Shown here piece by piece: positions 54,700-63,660 of a stretch of 64,000 nucleotides of DNA. The DNA is from Cocleimonas sp. (GTDB taxonomy: Bacteria > Pseudomonadota > Gammaproteobacteria > Thiotrichales > Thiotrichaceae): the NCBI GenBank assembly GCA_021647365.1, contig JAKIUW010000010.1:30300-94299 (forward strand), in the 5' to 3' direction. Under the pieces are notes generated by a model, which saw nothing but the letters and a program-made list of their open reading frames with translations, was not told where the DNA came from and made no database searches. Position 1 is the stretch's first letter; each line of letters begins with the position of its first letter. The translations under genes and the position numbers were made by a program.

Positions 54700-56613
54700 A
54701 TGTCAATGATTCAAATTCCAAATTACACCGTTAAAAAAGTCATAGGTCAAGGTGGCATGGCTTTAGTTTATCTTGCTACTCAAGATATGCTTAGTCGTGA
54801 AGTAGCCTTAAAAGTATTGATGCCTGACATGATGAAGGATGACAACCTTCGTAAGAGCTTTTTAAATGAAGGAAAAATAGTTGCCAGCTTGAAGCACCCC
54901 AATATTGTCAGTATTTTTGATATTGGAGTTGTTGGTGATTCAATTTTTTACATGTCCATGGAGTACATCTGCGGAGGCACTCTAAAAGAGAAACTTTTAA
55001 AGGAAAAGTTCTCATACAATGCCGCCATTAAAGCCCTTGAGGAAATTTCTGAGGGCTTATCTTATGCACATGAACAAGGTTACATCCATCGAGATATAAA
55101 ACCCGGCAATATTTTATTTCGTGATGACGGCTCAGCAGTGCTTACGGATTTTGGTATTGCAAAGCTACAGGATACCTCAGGAGACTTAACACGGTTAGGG
55201 CTTACCGCTGGCACTGCACAATATATGAGCCCTGAGCAAGCCCAATCTTCAAAACTAGATTCCCGCTCTGATATTTATAGCCTTGGTCTTGTCTTTTTTG
55301 AAATATTAACAGGTAAAAAAGCGTTTGGATTTGATACTCATCATCAAGCCATTCATCTACACACTACTGCACCGCCACCTAAACTTCCTAAGGAATATGC
55401 TTTTTTACAAAAAGTCATCAATAATGTTCTAGCAAAGAAACCGAAGGATCGTTATCAAACTGTTTTGGAATTTGTTCGTGCCATCAAAAATGCGGGGCAA
55501 CCGACAGTAACAGCAACAGGGAGTACAATACATACTGATGAAACCATCATTCATGGCGCTAAACCATCCTTTATAAAACGTATTAAGCAAAAACCTTTTT
55601 CACTGTTGTTAACTCTTTTTGCTGGGCTCTTTACCGTAGGCGCTATAGTTTTTAGTATCATTAATTACCCCAGCAAAGCTACCAAAATTGATAAACCTAT
55701 TAAAGTAACTGTCAAGACCATAGAGGAAACCTCTACCCCCAAGCCACAGAATATAAGCCTCCCTCAGGTAAAACCCAAAACTGAACAAGCAACATTAAAA
55801 AACATGGATGACGAGCCTAAATGTAATAATAAAAAAAGGGGGAAAGTGTTTATTAATGACGTTCTGGTTAGCTCAAACACGATTAATAAGAACAATGATG
55901 GGGCTTGTGATAATGAAAGAAATAACAAGATAGCTATCACTAGTAAACCACAAATAATTGATCACTTCGCGCCCAAGTGTAAGAACTTATCATCACTGAT
56001 TAAAGAGTCATTATCAATAATTAGTGACAATGACTTCTTTGGCATGACCGCTCACGATTCAGGCAATAGCTGGCTTTGCGCTCAAAAGGATTTGTATAAA
56101 CAATTAGATATTTTTAAAGCAGCCATACAAAAAGGAGATTATGATACTTTAGATAAATTTATCTACCCCCCAATAAAAAAGGGTAGATCGCTAGAAAGTT
56201 TGGCTAAAATTATAATGCTACCCTATTTACCAAGCGACAAGGTTACAACTCATTCCCAAATAATTGAATTACCCTTTAGAAAATACTCTAAGGGTATTTA
56301 TGCCAAGATCCCATCTATTATTGCAATGAGTATGGATCTATCCCTTTCACAAAAAGACTTAAACGAAAATATTAAAAATGGTCGCCTAAAAAAAGCACAA
56401 AAAACAGCTGCAAAAACACTAAAGAAAAAATACGGTGCCTTCGAGATTTACTTCAAAAAAGGTACACTTGAGGCAACTTTTTACAAGAAAGGACAAGCAC
56501 TGGCAATTTATGAAGTAGATCATGGGTGGTCAATAATGACTTATGACTCCAAAAGCTTGAAAAAAATAAAGAAGGATTTGCCAAAAGAAATTCTTAGGTA
56601 TTTAACTAACTAA
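54700..56613 (+). CDS. Membrane Ser/Thr protein kinase 2
   Basis: 637 residues. Kinase domain about 5-270: IGQGGMALVYLA, VALKVLMPDMM, HRD in IHRDIKPGNILF (about 130-141), LTDFGIAK, YMSPEQAQ, SRSDIYSLG. A juxtamembrane string TIHTDETIIHG (about 283-293) is nearly repeated in kinase 3. One membrane helix lies near 302-325 (LLLTLFAGLFTVGAIVFSIINY), then about 310 periplasmic residues with several Cys and no recognised domain. The catalytic domain is a close paralogue of that at 58304. Single gene flanked by half repeats. Confidence 0.9.
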   Translation: MSMIQIPNYTVKKVIGQGGMALVYLATQDMLSREVALKVLMPDMMKDDNLRKSFLNEGKIVASLKHPNIVSIFDIGVVGDSIFYMSMEYICGGTLKEKLLKEKFSYNAAIKALEEISEGLSYAHEQGYIHRDIKPGNILFRDDGSAVLTDFGIAKLQDTSGDLTRLGLTAGTAQYMSPEQAQSSKLDSRSDIYSLGLVFFEILTGKKAFGFDTHHQAIHLHTTAPPPKLPKEYAFLQKVINNVLAKKPKDRYQTVLEFVRAIKNAGQPTVTATGSTIHTDETIIHGAKPSFIKRIKQKPFSLLLTLFAGLFTVGAIVFSIINYPSKATKIDKPIKVTVKTIEETSTPKPQNISLPQVKPKTEQATLKNMDDEPKCNNKKRGKVFINDVLVSSNTINKNNDGACDNERNNKIAITSKPQIIDHFAPKCKNLSSLIKESLSIISDNDFFGMTAHDSGNSWLCAQKDLYKQLDIFKAAIQKGDYDTLDKFIYPPIKKGRSLESLAKIIMLPYLPSDKVTTHSQIIELPFRKYSKGIYAKIPSIIAMSMDLSLSQKDLNENIKNGRLKKAQKTAAKTLKKKYGAFEIYFKKGTLEATFYKKGQALAIYEVDHGWSIMTYDSKSLKKIKKDLPKEILRYLTN

Positions 56614-56657
56614 ATTGACTACCCTCTTACTTCACTAAAACGCATTTACTCAAGAAT

Positions 56658-56686
56658 CATCATGTAAAACTAGGGGGGTGTGCTTT
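56658..56686 (+). repeat. CACACCCCCC-type half repeat (copy 16)
   Basis: Between kinase 2 and the methyltransferase gene, in the sense of both. Confidence 0.85.
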
Positions 56687-56744
56687 AAACTTTAGTAGCT
56701 TATAATTAATCATCCCATTAATAACTTACAACAGGATTTAACCA

Positions 56745-58277
56745 ATGAGCCAATCATGGATGCAAGGCTACACCTCTGATATTGAATACACCGCAGGTTA
56801 TTATCGTGAGCAAGAACCCGCTTTTTTAAATTTAAGCGCCATTATGCATGGGGTTGAGCCTGTATTAATTGATAAATCATTTACCTATTGTGAGTTGGGT
56901 TGTGGCATGGGTCACACTGCATTGATTATGGCGGCAAATTATCCTCAAGGTAAGTTCATTGCGGTTGATTTTAACCCTGCTCATATCAGTCAAGCAAAGC
57001 GCATGGCAGAAGAAGCGGGGCTGGATAATATTGAGTTTTTAGAGCTAAGCTTTGAAGACTTGGTCAATGATTATAGCCTTTTACCACTGTGTGACTTTAT
57101 TACTTTTCATGGTATTTACACATGGGTGAATGATGAAAATAGACAGTTCTTAACTGATATTTGTAAGCAACATCTTAAGTCAGGTGGCTTAGTTTATAAC
57201 AGCTATAACGCACAACCAGGATGGGCGGCTGTTGCCCCATTACAGAAAACGTTAAATTTATTGAGCCAACAATATTCAGGCAATAGCCTTGAACGCTTTA
57301 GCTCGGCTGTTGGTTTTATTAATGAATTTAGAGAACTTAAACCTCGCTATTTTGAATTTAACGCCACCATGCTTGAACCACGACTAAATAATATTAAAAA
57401 TTCTGATCCTTCCTACTTGGTACATGAATATCTACATGAAGGTTGGCAAGCACTATATTTCTCTGATGTAGCGAAAAAAATGTCTCAAGCAAAACTCGAT
57501 TATGTTGGACTTGCAAATCCTGCCGAAGCATATTCCTATACGATTATTCCAGATAAATTTAAACAGCAACTAGCCAAACTTGAAGATTTTTCTGCCAGAG
57601 AGATGATAAAAGATTTGGCTTATAACACCAGTTTTAGAAAAGACTTGTACTCTCGAGGTGGCAGGCGTATTGATGCGCAACGCCAAGTGCAGCTTCTTAA
57701 CTCAATGAGTTGGGTTTTAACATCATCTAAAGAACAATCAGAATTTACATTTAATCTTAGTGTTGGTGAAGCTACCGGCAATGTGGAAACCTACAAGAAA
57801 GTGATCAAAGCCTTAGCTAAAAAGCCTTTAACAACTAAAGAATTAGAAAAGGCAACAAAAACCCCAACGAGCAACTTAATCCAAACGCTAATGTTTTTAT
57901 ACGGCAGTAATAAAATTTCACTTAAAAACAATCTTAAAAAGACCAATAACGTGAGTAAATTAAACAAAGTATTAGCGGCTGAAAGCATCAATCAGCGACA
58001 GGCGCTCGCTATTGCAGCAGGTGAAATTGGAACCGCTATGCTATTAAACCCTATAGAACTAGCGTTCTTGAATCATCACTTAGAGAGCGATAGTAAAGGC
58101 TCAAAAGCAACGTCTATCGCAGAAACTATGCTTGAGGAATTATCATCAAAAGGACTTAGCTTAACCATAAGTGGCAAGACCTATGAAGGTGACAAAATGA
58201 AAAAGCACCTAAAAGAAATGGAAAAAAGCTGGATAAACGACACGTTGCCACGCATGCAAGAGATGGGGTGTGTTTGA
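56745..58277 (+). CDS. SAM-dependent methyltransferase with methyltransferase-regulatory domain
   Basis: 510 residues. SAM-binding motif I in YCELGCGMGH (about residue 47), the acidic end of strand 2 in FIAVDFNPAHI, and an ITFHGIYTWVNDENR motif near 120. A MethyTransf_Reg-type region (PF10119) covers about 215-300 (YLVHEYLHEGWQALYFSDVA), and the C-terminal 170 residues are helical. The substrate is unknown. It sits between two kinase genes, convergent with kinase 3 across a 26-bp gap. Confidence 0.82.
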   Translation: MSQSWMQGYTSDIEYTAGYYREQEPAFLNLSAIMHGVEPVLIDKSFTYCELGCGMGHTALIMAANYPQGKFIAVDFNPAHISQAKRMAEEAGLDNIEFLELSFEDLVNDYSLLPLCDFITFHGIYTWVNDENRQFLTDICKQHLKSGGLVYNSYNAQPGWAAVAPLQKTLNLLSQQYSGNSLERFSSAVGFINEFRELKPRYFEFNATMLEPRLNNIKNSDPSYLVHEYLHEGWQALYFSDVAKKMSQAKLDYVGLANPAEAYSYTIIPDKFKQQLAKLEDFSAREMIKDLAYNTSFRKDLYSRGGRRIDAQRQVQLLNSMSWVLTSSKEQSEFTFNLSVGEATGNVETYKKVIKALAKKPLTTKELEKATKTPTSNLIQTLMFLYGSNKISLKNNLKKTNNVSKLNKVLAAESINQRQALAIAAGEIGTAMLLNPIELAFLNHHLESDSKGSKATSIAETMLEELSSKGLSLTISGKTYEGDKMKKHLKEMEKSWINDTLPRMQEMGCV

Positions 58278-58303
58278 TTTAGTCTGTTAGTAGCTCAAGA
58301 TTT

Positions 58304-60415
58304 CTAATAAGTATGAGTGTGCATCCATTCAGGATCTGATGGCGATGTGGTTATCTTGCCTGGCGCTGGTTTTCTTACAGGAGCAGCAGAGCCTCTAAAG
58401 GCGAATCGCTGAACGGCAGTTTCATGTGCGCCAAGGTTAACAGATGCCCTTGATGACTTTCCTCCATAGAATGCGGTTACCACATAGTTGCCTGGCGACA
58501 AAGTAAAGTTTGCATACGAGTTTGTAATCGTTTTTACATGTTTGCCGCTTCTAGTTAGCACAATTTTTGTTTTAAGAGGCTTGTTATTTAGCGTAACCGC
58601 TATTTTAATATGTCCTTTTTGCCCTTGCTGTTTTTGTAATGCGATACGCTTTGCGGCCGCTTTCTTTTGTTTTAGTGCATTGGCAGCAGCTATTTTTCGT
58701 TTTTTCTCTGTTGCTTTTTTTCTTGCGAGATCTTTCTTCTTTTTTGCGGCTTTTACTGCATTTTTCTTTGCTAAGTCTTTCTTCTTTTTTTGTTGTTTCT
58801 TTTTAGCTAACTTTTTTGCCAGCGCTTCTTTTTTCTTTTTCTCTTCAGCCGCTTTTTCTTTGTCAATTTTTTCTTTATCCAAAGATGCTTGTTTTTGCTT
58901 TTCTTCTTTCGCTTTTTTCTCTGCTAAAGCCTCTTCTTCTTTTTTCTTCGCTAATACCGCTTGCCTCTCCTTTTCCTCTTCTTGCTCTTTTGCAAGAGAT
59001 TCTTGCTTCTTTCTTTCTTCAGCTTTCTTTTTAGCCAAAGCCTCTTGTTTTCTTTCTACCTCTGCGGTTTGCTGTTTATCTAGTTCTTCCTGCTTTTGTC
59101 TCTGCTGTTGCTCAAGTTCTTCTTCTTTTTTCAAAGCTTCTATTTTTTGCAGAGCTATGGCTTCCTGTTGTTTGCGCTCTTTCTCTATTTGTTCTTGCTT
59201 GGTTTGTTGTTTGATAAGTTCTGCTTGTTGTTTTCTCTTTTCTTCTGCAAGTTTTTGGTCTTTGAGCTTTTCTTGTTCTTCTTGCTGCTTACGTTCTTCC
59301 TCTGCCTTTTGTTGTTGAGCTAACTCTTCTTGTTTTAGTCTTAATAATGATTTCTCAGCCTGATTCACTCCAACTGAGGCATTTTTTGGAGTATCTGTAG
59401 TACCTTGAAAACTAGAATAATTTACAACACCATAAGCAACAATCCCCATCATTGCTAGCCCTCCAAAAATAGCAGGAATTAGAAAACTTTGCTTCTTAGG
59501 AGGCTCCTGCTTTAACGGTGGAGTAGCAGTAGAGTCTCCTACAGGGAAATCGTTAACATTATGAATAATGGTTTTATCTGTATGAATGGTATCTTCTGGT
59601 GCTAAAGATGTTTTAGATAACGGTGGGGGATTCTTAACCGCTTCGACAAATTCAGAAACTGTCTGATAACGCATATCAGGCTCTTTCGCCAGCACCTTAT
59701 CCATCACTTCTTGTAAAGCAGCATACTCCTCTGGCAACATAGGAGGCGGAACAGTCGTATGCTGGTGAATCGCCTGAATATTCGAGTCTGCCTTAAATGC
59801 TTTTTTCCCTGTGAGCATTTCATAGAAGACCAAACCAAGGCTGTAAATATCTGAACGCGAATCAAGATCCGTAGTGGTCGCTTGCTCTGGGCTCATGTAC
59901 TGAACCGTGCCTAAGGTAAAACCTAAACGAGTCAACTCACCTGATGTGTCTTGTAATTTTGCAATGCCAAAATCAGTGATAACTGCCGAACCATTATCAC
60001 GAAATAAAATATTACCTGGTTTAATATCGCGATGGATATAGCCCTTATTGTGAGCATAAGCCAACCCCTTGGCCATTTCTTCCAGAATATGTTGCGCCTC
60101 TGAAAATGCTAACTTTCCTTCTGCCATTTTTTCTTTGAGTGTACCGCCACTCAAATACTCCATCGACATATAAAAAATGGTTTCATCAATAATGCCAATA
60201 TCATGGATGCGTACGATATTCGGGTGATCCAAACTCGCAACAATTTTTCCTTCACTCAGAAAGCTCTTACGAAGATTCTCATCCTTCATCATATCAGGCA
60301 ATAAAACCTTCAACGCTACATGCCGGCTAAGCATATCCTGCACAGCGAGATACACCGTCGCCATGCCACCATGACCGACCTCTTTTTCAATCGTAAAATT
60401 GGGAATACTAATCAT
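58304..60415 (-). CDS. Membrane Ser/Thr protein kinase 3 with long coiled coil and C-terminal beta domain
   Basis: 703 residues from the ATG at 60415, chosen because the protein then starts like kinase 2 (MISIPNFTIEK); the frame is open to 60490. Kinase domain about 1-265 with VGHGGMATVYLA, IHRDIKPGNILF, ITDFGIAK, YMSPEQAT. Juxtamembrane TIHTDKTIIHN, then a membrane helix near 318-338. About 240 residues of Lys/Glu/Gln/Ala-rich helix follow (about 365-605), likely a long coiled coil or single alpha-helix spanning the periplasm. The end is a beta domain (about 615-690, TLNNKPLKTKIVLTRSG, LSPGNYVVTAFYGG) like those in PEGA/carboxypeptidase-regulatory folds. Possibly a wall- or envelope-sensing kinase. 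Confidence 0.88.
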   Translation of the reverse strand: MISIPNFTIEKEVGHGGMATVYLAVQDMLSRHVALKVLLPDMMKDENLRKSFLSEGKIVASLDHPNIVRIHDIGIIDETIFYMSMEYLSGGTLKEKMAEGKLAFSEAQHILEEMAKGLAYAHNKGYIHRDIKPGNILFRDNGSAVITDFGIAKLQDTSGELTRLGFTLGTVQYMSPEQATTTDLDSRSDIYSLGLVFYEMLTGKKAFKADSNIQAIHQHTTVPPPMLPEEYAALQEVMDKVLAKEPDMRYQTVSEFVEAVKNPPPLSKTSLAPEDTIHTDKTIIHNVNDFPVGDSTATPPLKQEPPKKQSFLIPAIFGGLAMMGIVAYGVVNYSSFQGTTDTPKNASVGVNQAEKSLLRLKQEELAQQQKAEEERKQQEEQEKLKDQKLAEEKRKQQAELIKQQTKQEQIEKERKQQEAIALQKIEALKKEEELEQQQRQKQEELDKQQTAEVERKQEALAKKKAEERKKQESLAKEQEEEKERQAVLAKKKEEEALAEKKAKEEKQKQASLDKEKIDKEKAAEEKKKKEALAKKLAKKKQQKKKKDLAKKNAVKAAKKKKDLARKKATEKKRKIAAANALKQKKAAAKRIALQKQQGQKGHIKIAVTLNNKPLKTKIVLTRSGKHVKTITNSYANFTLSPGNYVVTAFYGGKSSRASVNLGAHETAVQRFAFRGSAAPVRKPAPGKITTSPSDPEWMHTHTY

Positions 60416-60490
60416 TATCGCCGCACAGCCTCGCACAAAATAGTCAGGAAAAACCAAACTACCACAGTCTAATCCTAGTCTATTTTTCAA

Positions 60491-60792
60491 TTCACGTCTT
60501 TAAATAATTCTTGATTAGAACAGTATACAAAACACACCCCCCTACTTTTACATGAACTTCTAAGTCATTGAGTTTCATTATTATTTACATCTACAGATCA
60601 AATACTTGCCCATACCCTTAATCGAACCAATAAAGATAGTCTACGTTATTAACTAAAACAGACATATGGGGCTTAAAATAAGCCAGAAAGCCCATATCAA
60701 TTTTTACATTTGTTACAATGAAGTATAATATGGCTCTATAGCTGAATATAATTACATATATCAAAAATTAAATAGTAGATTTTGGAGAGATT
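60491..60792. promoter_or_regulatory. Divergent region between kinase 3 and OmpA-like B
   Basis: About 300 bp without a gene. It contains half repeat copy 17 and, for the OmpA-like gene, a consensus -10 TATAAT at 60724-60729 with a possible -35 TTTACA at 60703-60708 (15-base spacer, short). Confidence 0.5.
60530..60554 (-). repeat. CACACCCCCC-type half repeat (copy 17)
   Basis: About 115 bp upstream of kinase 3, in its sense; AACACACC replaces AGCACACC. Confidence 0.8.
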
Positions 60793-61434
60793 ATGAAAAA
60801 GACATTATTAATAGGAATTTCATGTTGTTTCGTTCTAGGCTTTAACAATGCATCTGCAGATGGCTGGGACTATAAAGACTATCAAGAAATCATGGGTGCA
60901 GGTCATGCTATTTTGGGTACAAATCCCGCACAACAGCGTAAAACTGCGCAACAAGTTGACAGAGAAGTTGTTCGTTTAATGGTAGACCTTGGCTTAAGTG
61001 GTGGAAAGTTTGTAGCATTTGCCGGTGAAGATGCTAACAACCCCGTCATTAAAAGGAGAAAAGCCGTCTACCAACAAAAGCGACGCGCTAAACACACCCA
61101 AACCAATGCACACCTTCAATTTGCAAATGCATCTTATAAATTAAGCCGTCATGCATTAAATAAAGTGGGAGCACTTGCACGCACTTACCAAATTGCAAAA
61201 GGCCAAATTAAGCAAATAACCATCAAAGGTCACACAAATTCCGTTGGCTCAGATAAAACCAATTTGATACTTTCGCACAATAGAGCCGCTAGCGTAAGAG
61301 CAGCGCTTCAACAACGAGGCATTCCTGCAAACATCATACGCATTCATGGCTTTGGCGAGACACAGCCAATGACAGGTACAAATTCGGCAGAGCCTGTTAA
61401 TCGCCGTGTTGAATATGCTATTTCAAAACGATAG
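60793..61434 (+). CDS. OmpA-family (OmpA_C) protein, paralogue B
   Basis: 213 residues; GGAGAG ribosome site. Signal peptide MKKTLLIGISCCFVLGFNNASA, a charged helical region sharing GGKFVAFAGEDANNPV with paralogue A, and a C-terminal OmpA domain (ITIKGHTNSVGSDKTNLILSHN, RAASVRAAL, IHGFGETQPM, NRRVEYAI). As in paralogue A the usual Asp of the peptidoglycan site (GHTD) is Asn. Probably periplasmic or envelope-bound. Stands alone with its own promoter. Confidence 0.88.
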   Translation: MKKTLLIGISCCFVLGFNNASADGWDYKDYQEIMGAGHAILGTNPAQQRKTAQQVDREVVRLMVDLGLSGGKFVAFAGEDANNPVIKRRKAVYQQKRRAKHTQTNAHLQFANASYKLSRHALNKVGALARTYQIAKGQIKQITIKGHTNSVGSDKTNLILSHNRAASVRAALQQRGIPANIIRIHGFGETQPMTGTNSAEPVNRRVEYAISKR

Positions 61435-61457
61435 CATTTAACTGCGTTTGAATTAAC

Positions 61458-61484
61458 CATGTAAAACTAGGGGGGTGTGCTTTT
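61458..61484 (+). repeat. CACACCCCCC-type half repeat (copy 18)
   Basis: Just downstream of OmpA-like B and in its sense. With copy 19 it forms a spaced inverted pair. Confidence 0.85.
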
Positions 61485-61500
61485 CTAATAGAACTTAGAG

Positions 61501-61524
61501 GTACACCCCCCTACTTTTACATGA
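61501..61524 (-). repeat. CACACCCCCC-type half repeat (copy 19)
   Basis: Downstream of the minus-strand zinc-ribbon gene and in its sense; opposite to copy 18, 16 bp away. Confidence 0.85.
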
Positions 61525-61627
61525 CTATCATTTAGATTTTTTGATGACCTCCCACTGTAAAATCTACATCACTATAAGAAGCAAACCTAGCAGTTATTTT
61601 TTGTTTGGGTGTCCAATTATTATTCAC

Positions 61628-62272
61628 TCAGAGTAAAAACAGCAAACCTAAGATAATAACCAATACTAAAATACCAATAACAACCCAAAGACCTAGGCTT
61701 GAATTATCTGAAGTCTCAGAGACACCTTCATTGCTCATTATCGTATGGATAGTCTTATTCGAACTATAACTGTTACTGGTTTCTTTAAAAGACCCTTCAG
61801 ATATTACGCTAAAAGATGAACTCTTTTTCACATGTTTTTCATTATTTTCTGAAGTATTATCATCTAAGAAATCTATTGATGAATGATTAGTTGATTCCAT
61901 ATGATTCAGTATGCGGCTTTCAAACTGTGAGCCTATAGAATTATGGTGCTCCATTAGACTGCTAAAAGCACCATCAAAAAAATCATCTTTAAAAACATTC
62001 AGATTACCTAAATCAATCGGATCATTAACTTGATACGTGATCGTCGTTGTTTTTTGTTTGCTAATTTTTCCATTAGCATCATTAAAGAAATCAGTTTCTT
62101 GGCTATAAAAACCATCAGGCGCATCGACAATATGACCACAATATAAACACTCCATAATATTGTCATGTTTATCCGCAGCAGTCGTAGCTTGCATTTGACC
62201 ACCGCACTGCTCGCAACGACTGCCTAAATGGTTAGAATTATTAGTTCCAGAAAACTCTTTCTTTTCACTCAT
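61628..62272 (-). CDS. Zinc-ribbon protein with C-terminal membrane anchor
   Basis: 214 residues. A single zinc ribbon at about 19-46 (CEQCGGQM...CLYCGH), a long polar Ser/Asn-rich middle (60-185), and one C-terminal membrane helix (LWVVIGILVLVIILGLLFLL), so probably tail-anchored with the ribbon in the cytoplasm. It recalls the zinc-ribbon membrane protein at 2124, but similarity beyond the CxxC pairs is not evident. Function unknown. Confidence 0.7.
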   Translation of the reverse strand: MSEKKEFSGTNNSNHLGSRCEQCGGQMQATTAADKHDNIMECLYCGHIVDAPDGFYSQETDFFNDANGKISKQKTTTITYQVNDPIDLGNLNVFKDDFFDGAFSSLMEHHNSIGSQFESRILNHMESTNHSSIDFLDDNTSENNEKHVKKSSSFSVISEGSFKETSNSYSSNKTIHTIMSNEGVSETSDNSSLGLWVVIGILVLVIILGLLFLL

Positions 62273-62434
62273 AAATGCTCACTTTTTACCATAATCCATT
62301 TTGAACAACTCAATCCACCCTTAAAAAGAAGAAATTGGATCAAGGAGACTAACTAAATCATTAAAATTTTGATCAGAATTTAATGACGAGGATGCGATTA
62401 GATTATGGCATCCTTTATCTTTCTATCCATCTTC

Positions 62435-63028
62435 TTATTTATCACTTGCCCAATCACCCTTTTTATTTATATATCCCTGTTTGCCGTTTTTTTCCACTGC
62501 TACCAAACCTTCAGAAAATTCATCCTCAACATAGTCATATTCCAAAGGAATTATTATTCCCCCTTTTTTATCTACAAAACCATATTTACCATCTTTCTTC
62601 ACCGCTGCTAAACCTTCAGAAAACTCCTTAGCTTCGTCATACTTCAGTGGAATCACAGCAGTGCCATTTATGTTAATAAACCCAGACTTTCCACTTTTAA
62701 CTACTAAGGCCAAACCATCGACAAAAATACCAGCCTTATCATATTGCAAAGGAATAACTTCCTTACCCTTTTTATTGATATAGCCAACATACTCACCTTT
62801 AATAACCATAGCCAAGCCATCAGGAAACCCCCCGATAGTATAATCGTACTTCAAGGGAACGATGAGCTTCCCTTTTTTGTCTACAAACCCAAATTTAAGG
62901 TCTTTACGTACCCAGACCAAACCTTCAGAGAAAGTATCCGCAGTTTCGTCGTATTTCACAGGAATTACTTCAGTACCATTTTTATCAATAAACCCCCAAC
63001 TATCATAATTTCTCCTTACTTTTGCCAA
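62435..63028 (-). CDS. WG-repeat protein, possibly 5' truncated
   Basis: 197 codons of WG-type repeats (PF14903): units of about 23-35 residues such as YGFVDKKGGIIIPLEYDYV, DEFSEGLVAVEKNGKQGYI, NKKGKEVIPLQYD, about seven in all. The only start is TTG at 63028 without a clear ribosome site, and the first unit begins at once, so the N-terminal part with any signal peptide is probably missing. WG repeats form a beta-rich binding scaffold; no precise function is known. Confidence 0.75.
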   Translation of the reverse strand: MAKVRRNYDSWGFIDKNGTEVIPVKYDETADTFSEGLVWVRKDLKFGFVDKKGKLIVPLKYDYTIGGFPDGLAMVIKGEYVGYINKKGKEVIPLQYDKAGIFVDGLALVVKSGKSGFININGTAVIPLKYDEAKEFSEGLAAVKKDGKYGFVDKKGGIIIPLEYDYVEDEFSEGLVAVEKNGKQGYINKKGDWASDK

Positions 63029-63203
63029 GCAGAATTTTGATATTGATTACTGGATTGAAAGTGATATTCTATTTGAGAAAAAAGGAGATAAGTTAAAAGC
63101 AGATGTCGAGTTTAGGGCTATACTGGCTACTCATCCGTGTTTTCAAAATTTAAACCCTCATAAAAAAGGTTTTTCTATAAAATTTAAGCCATCTGCAAAC
63201 TAA
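63009..63203 (+). pseudogene. 3' remnant of an unidentified gene
   Basis: A 64-codon open frame without a start codon reads NFDIDYWIESDILFEKKGDK, then a segment ending KKGFSIKFKPSAN-stop. It abuts and overlaps the 5' end of the WG gene on the other strand, so both genes seem to have lost their 5' ends at the same junction (about 63005-63035). No family recognised. Confidence 0.45.
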
Positions 63204-63224
63204 AATAAGTAAATTATAACTATT

Positions 63225-63563
63225 ATGAATATCCAAAAAAAGTTTAAGTTATTATTAAATGATTATTTAAAATCTGATGATGAAAAATATTTATTGGAGT
63301 TGCTTGATAAGAATCCAGAATTAATTGGTATTGAATATAGTGAATATCCTGATTTTCACCGAATAATAGATATTCAACTTGGGTCAAAAAAATATAGAGT
63401 TTGTCGGCAAATTTCTCAAAATGAAAATTTAATATTAATAGAAATTGATGAATTAATGGATCAGCTTGGAGTACCACTTTGGCTAGAGGGGGAAAAGTTA
63501 AGAACTTGGGCAAACTCATTTGATGATACAAGCGAACCTGTTAACTGGGATAGTTATAAGTAA
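63225..63563 (+). CDS. Small hypothetical protein
   Basis: 112 residues, mixed alpha/beta, acidic C-terminal half, no signal peptide or membrane segment: MNIQKKFKLLLNDYL start and LILIEIDELMDQLGVPLWLEG near residue 70. I do not recognise a family. It lies between gene remnants and an IS element; small orphan cytoplasmic proteins in such places are often immunity or immunity-like genes, but there is no direct evidence here. Low G+C compared with the housekeeping genes. Confidence 0.55.
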   Translation: MNIQKKFKLLLNDYLKSDDEKYLLELLDKNPELIGIEYSEYPDFHRIIDIQLGSKKYRVCRQISQNENLILIEIDELMDQLGVPLWLEGEKLRTWANSFDDTSEPVNWDSYK

Positions 63564-63660
63564 CTGAAGTTTCCCAAATCAAAGGGGTCACCCATTAGCC
63601 AGCCGGTGGAGTGCCCCCATTTTAACGGAGACTTTTTATCCTTAAAAATGAGAGGTTTCC

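Noticed and set aside
58488..59318. 276-codon plus-strand frame rich in Phe/Cys/Ser opposite kinase 3
   Set aside because: It is the complement of the Lys/Glu/Gln-rich coiled-coil codons and has no independent coding evidence.
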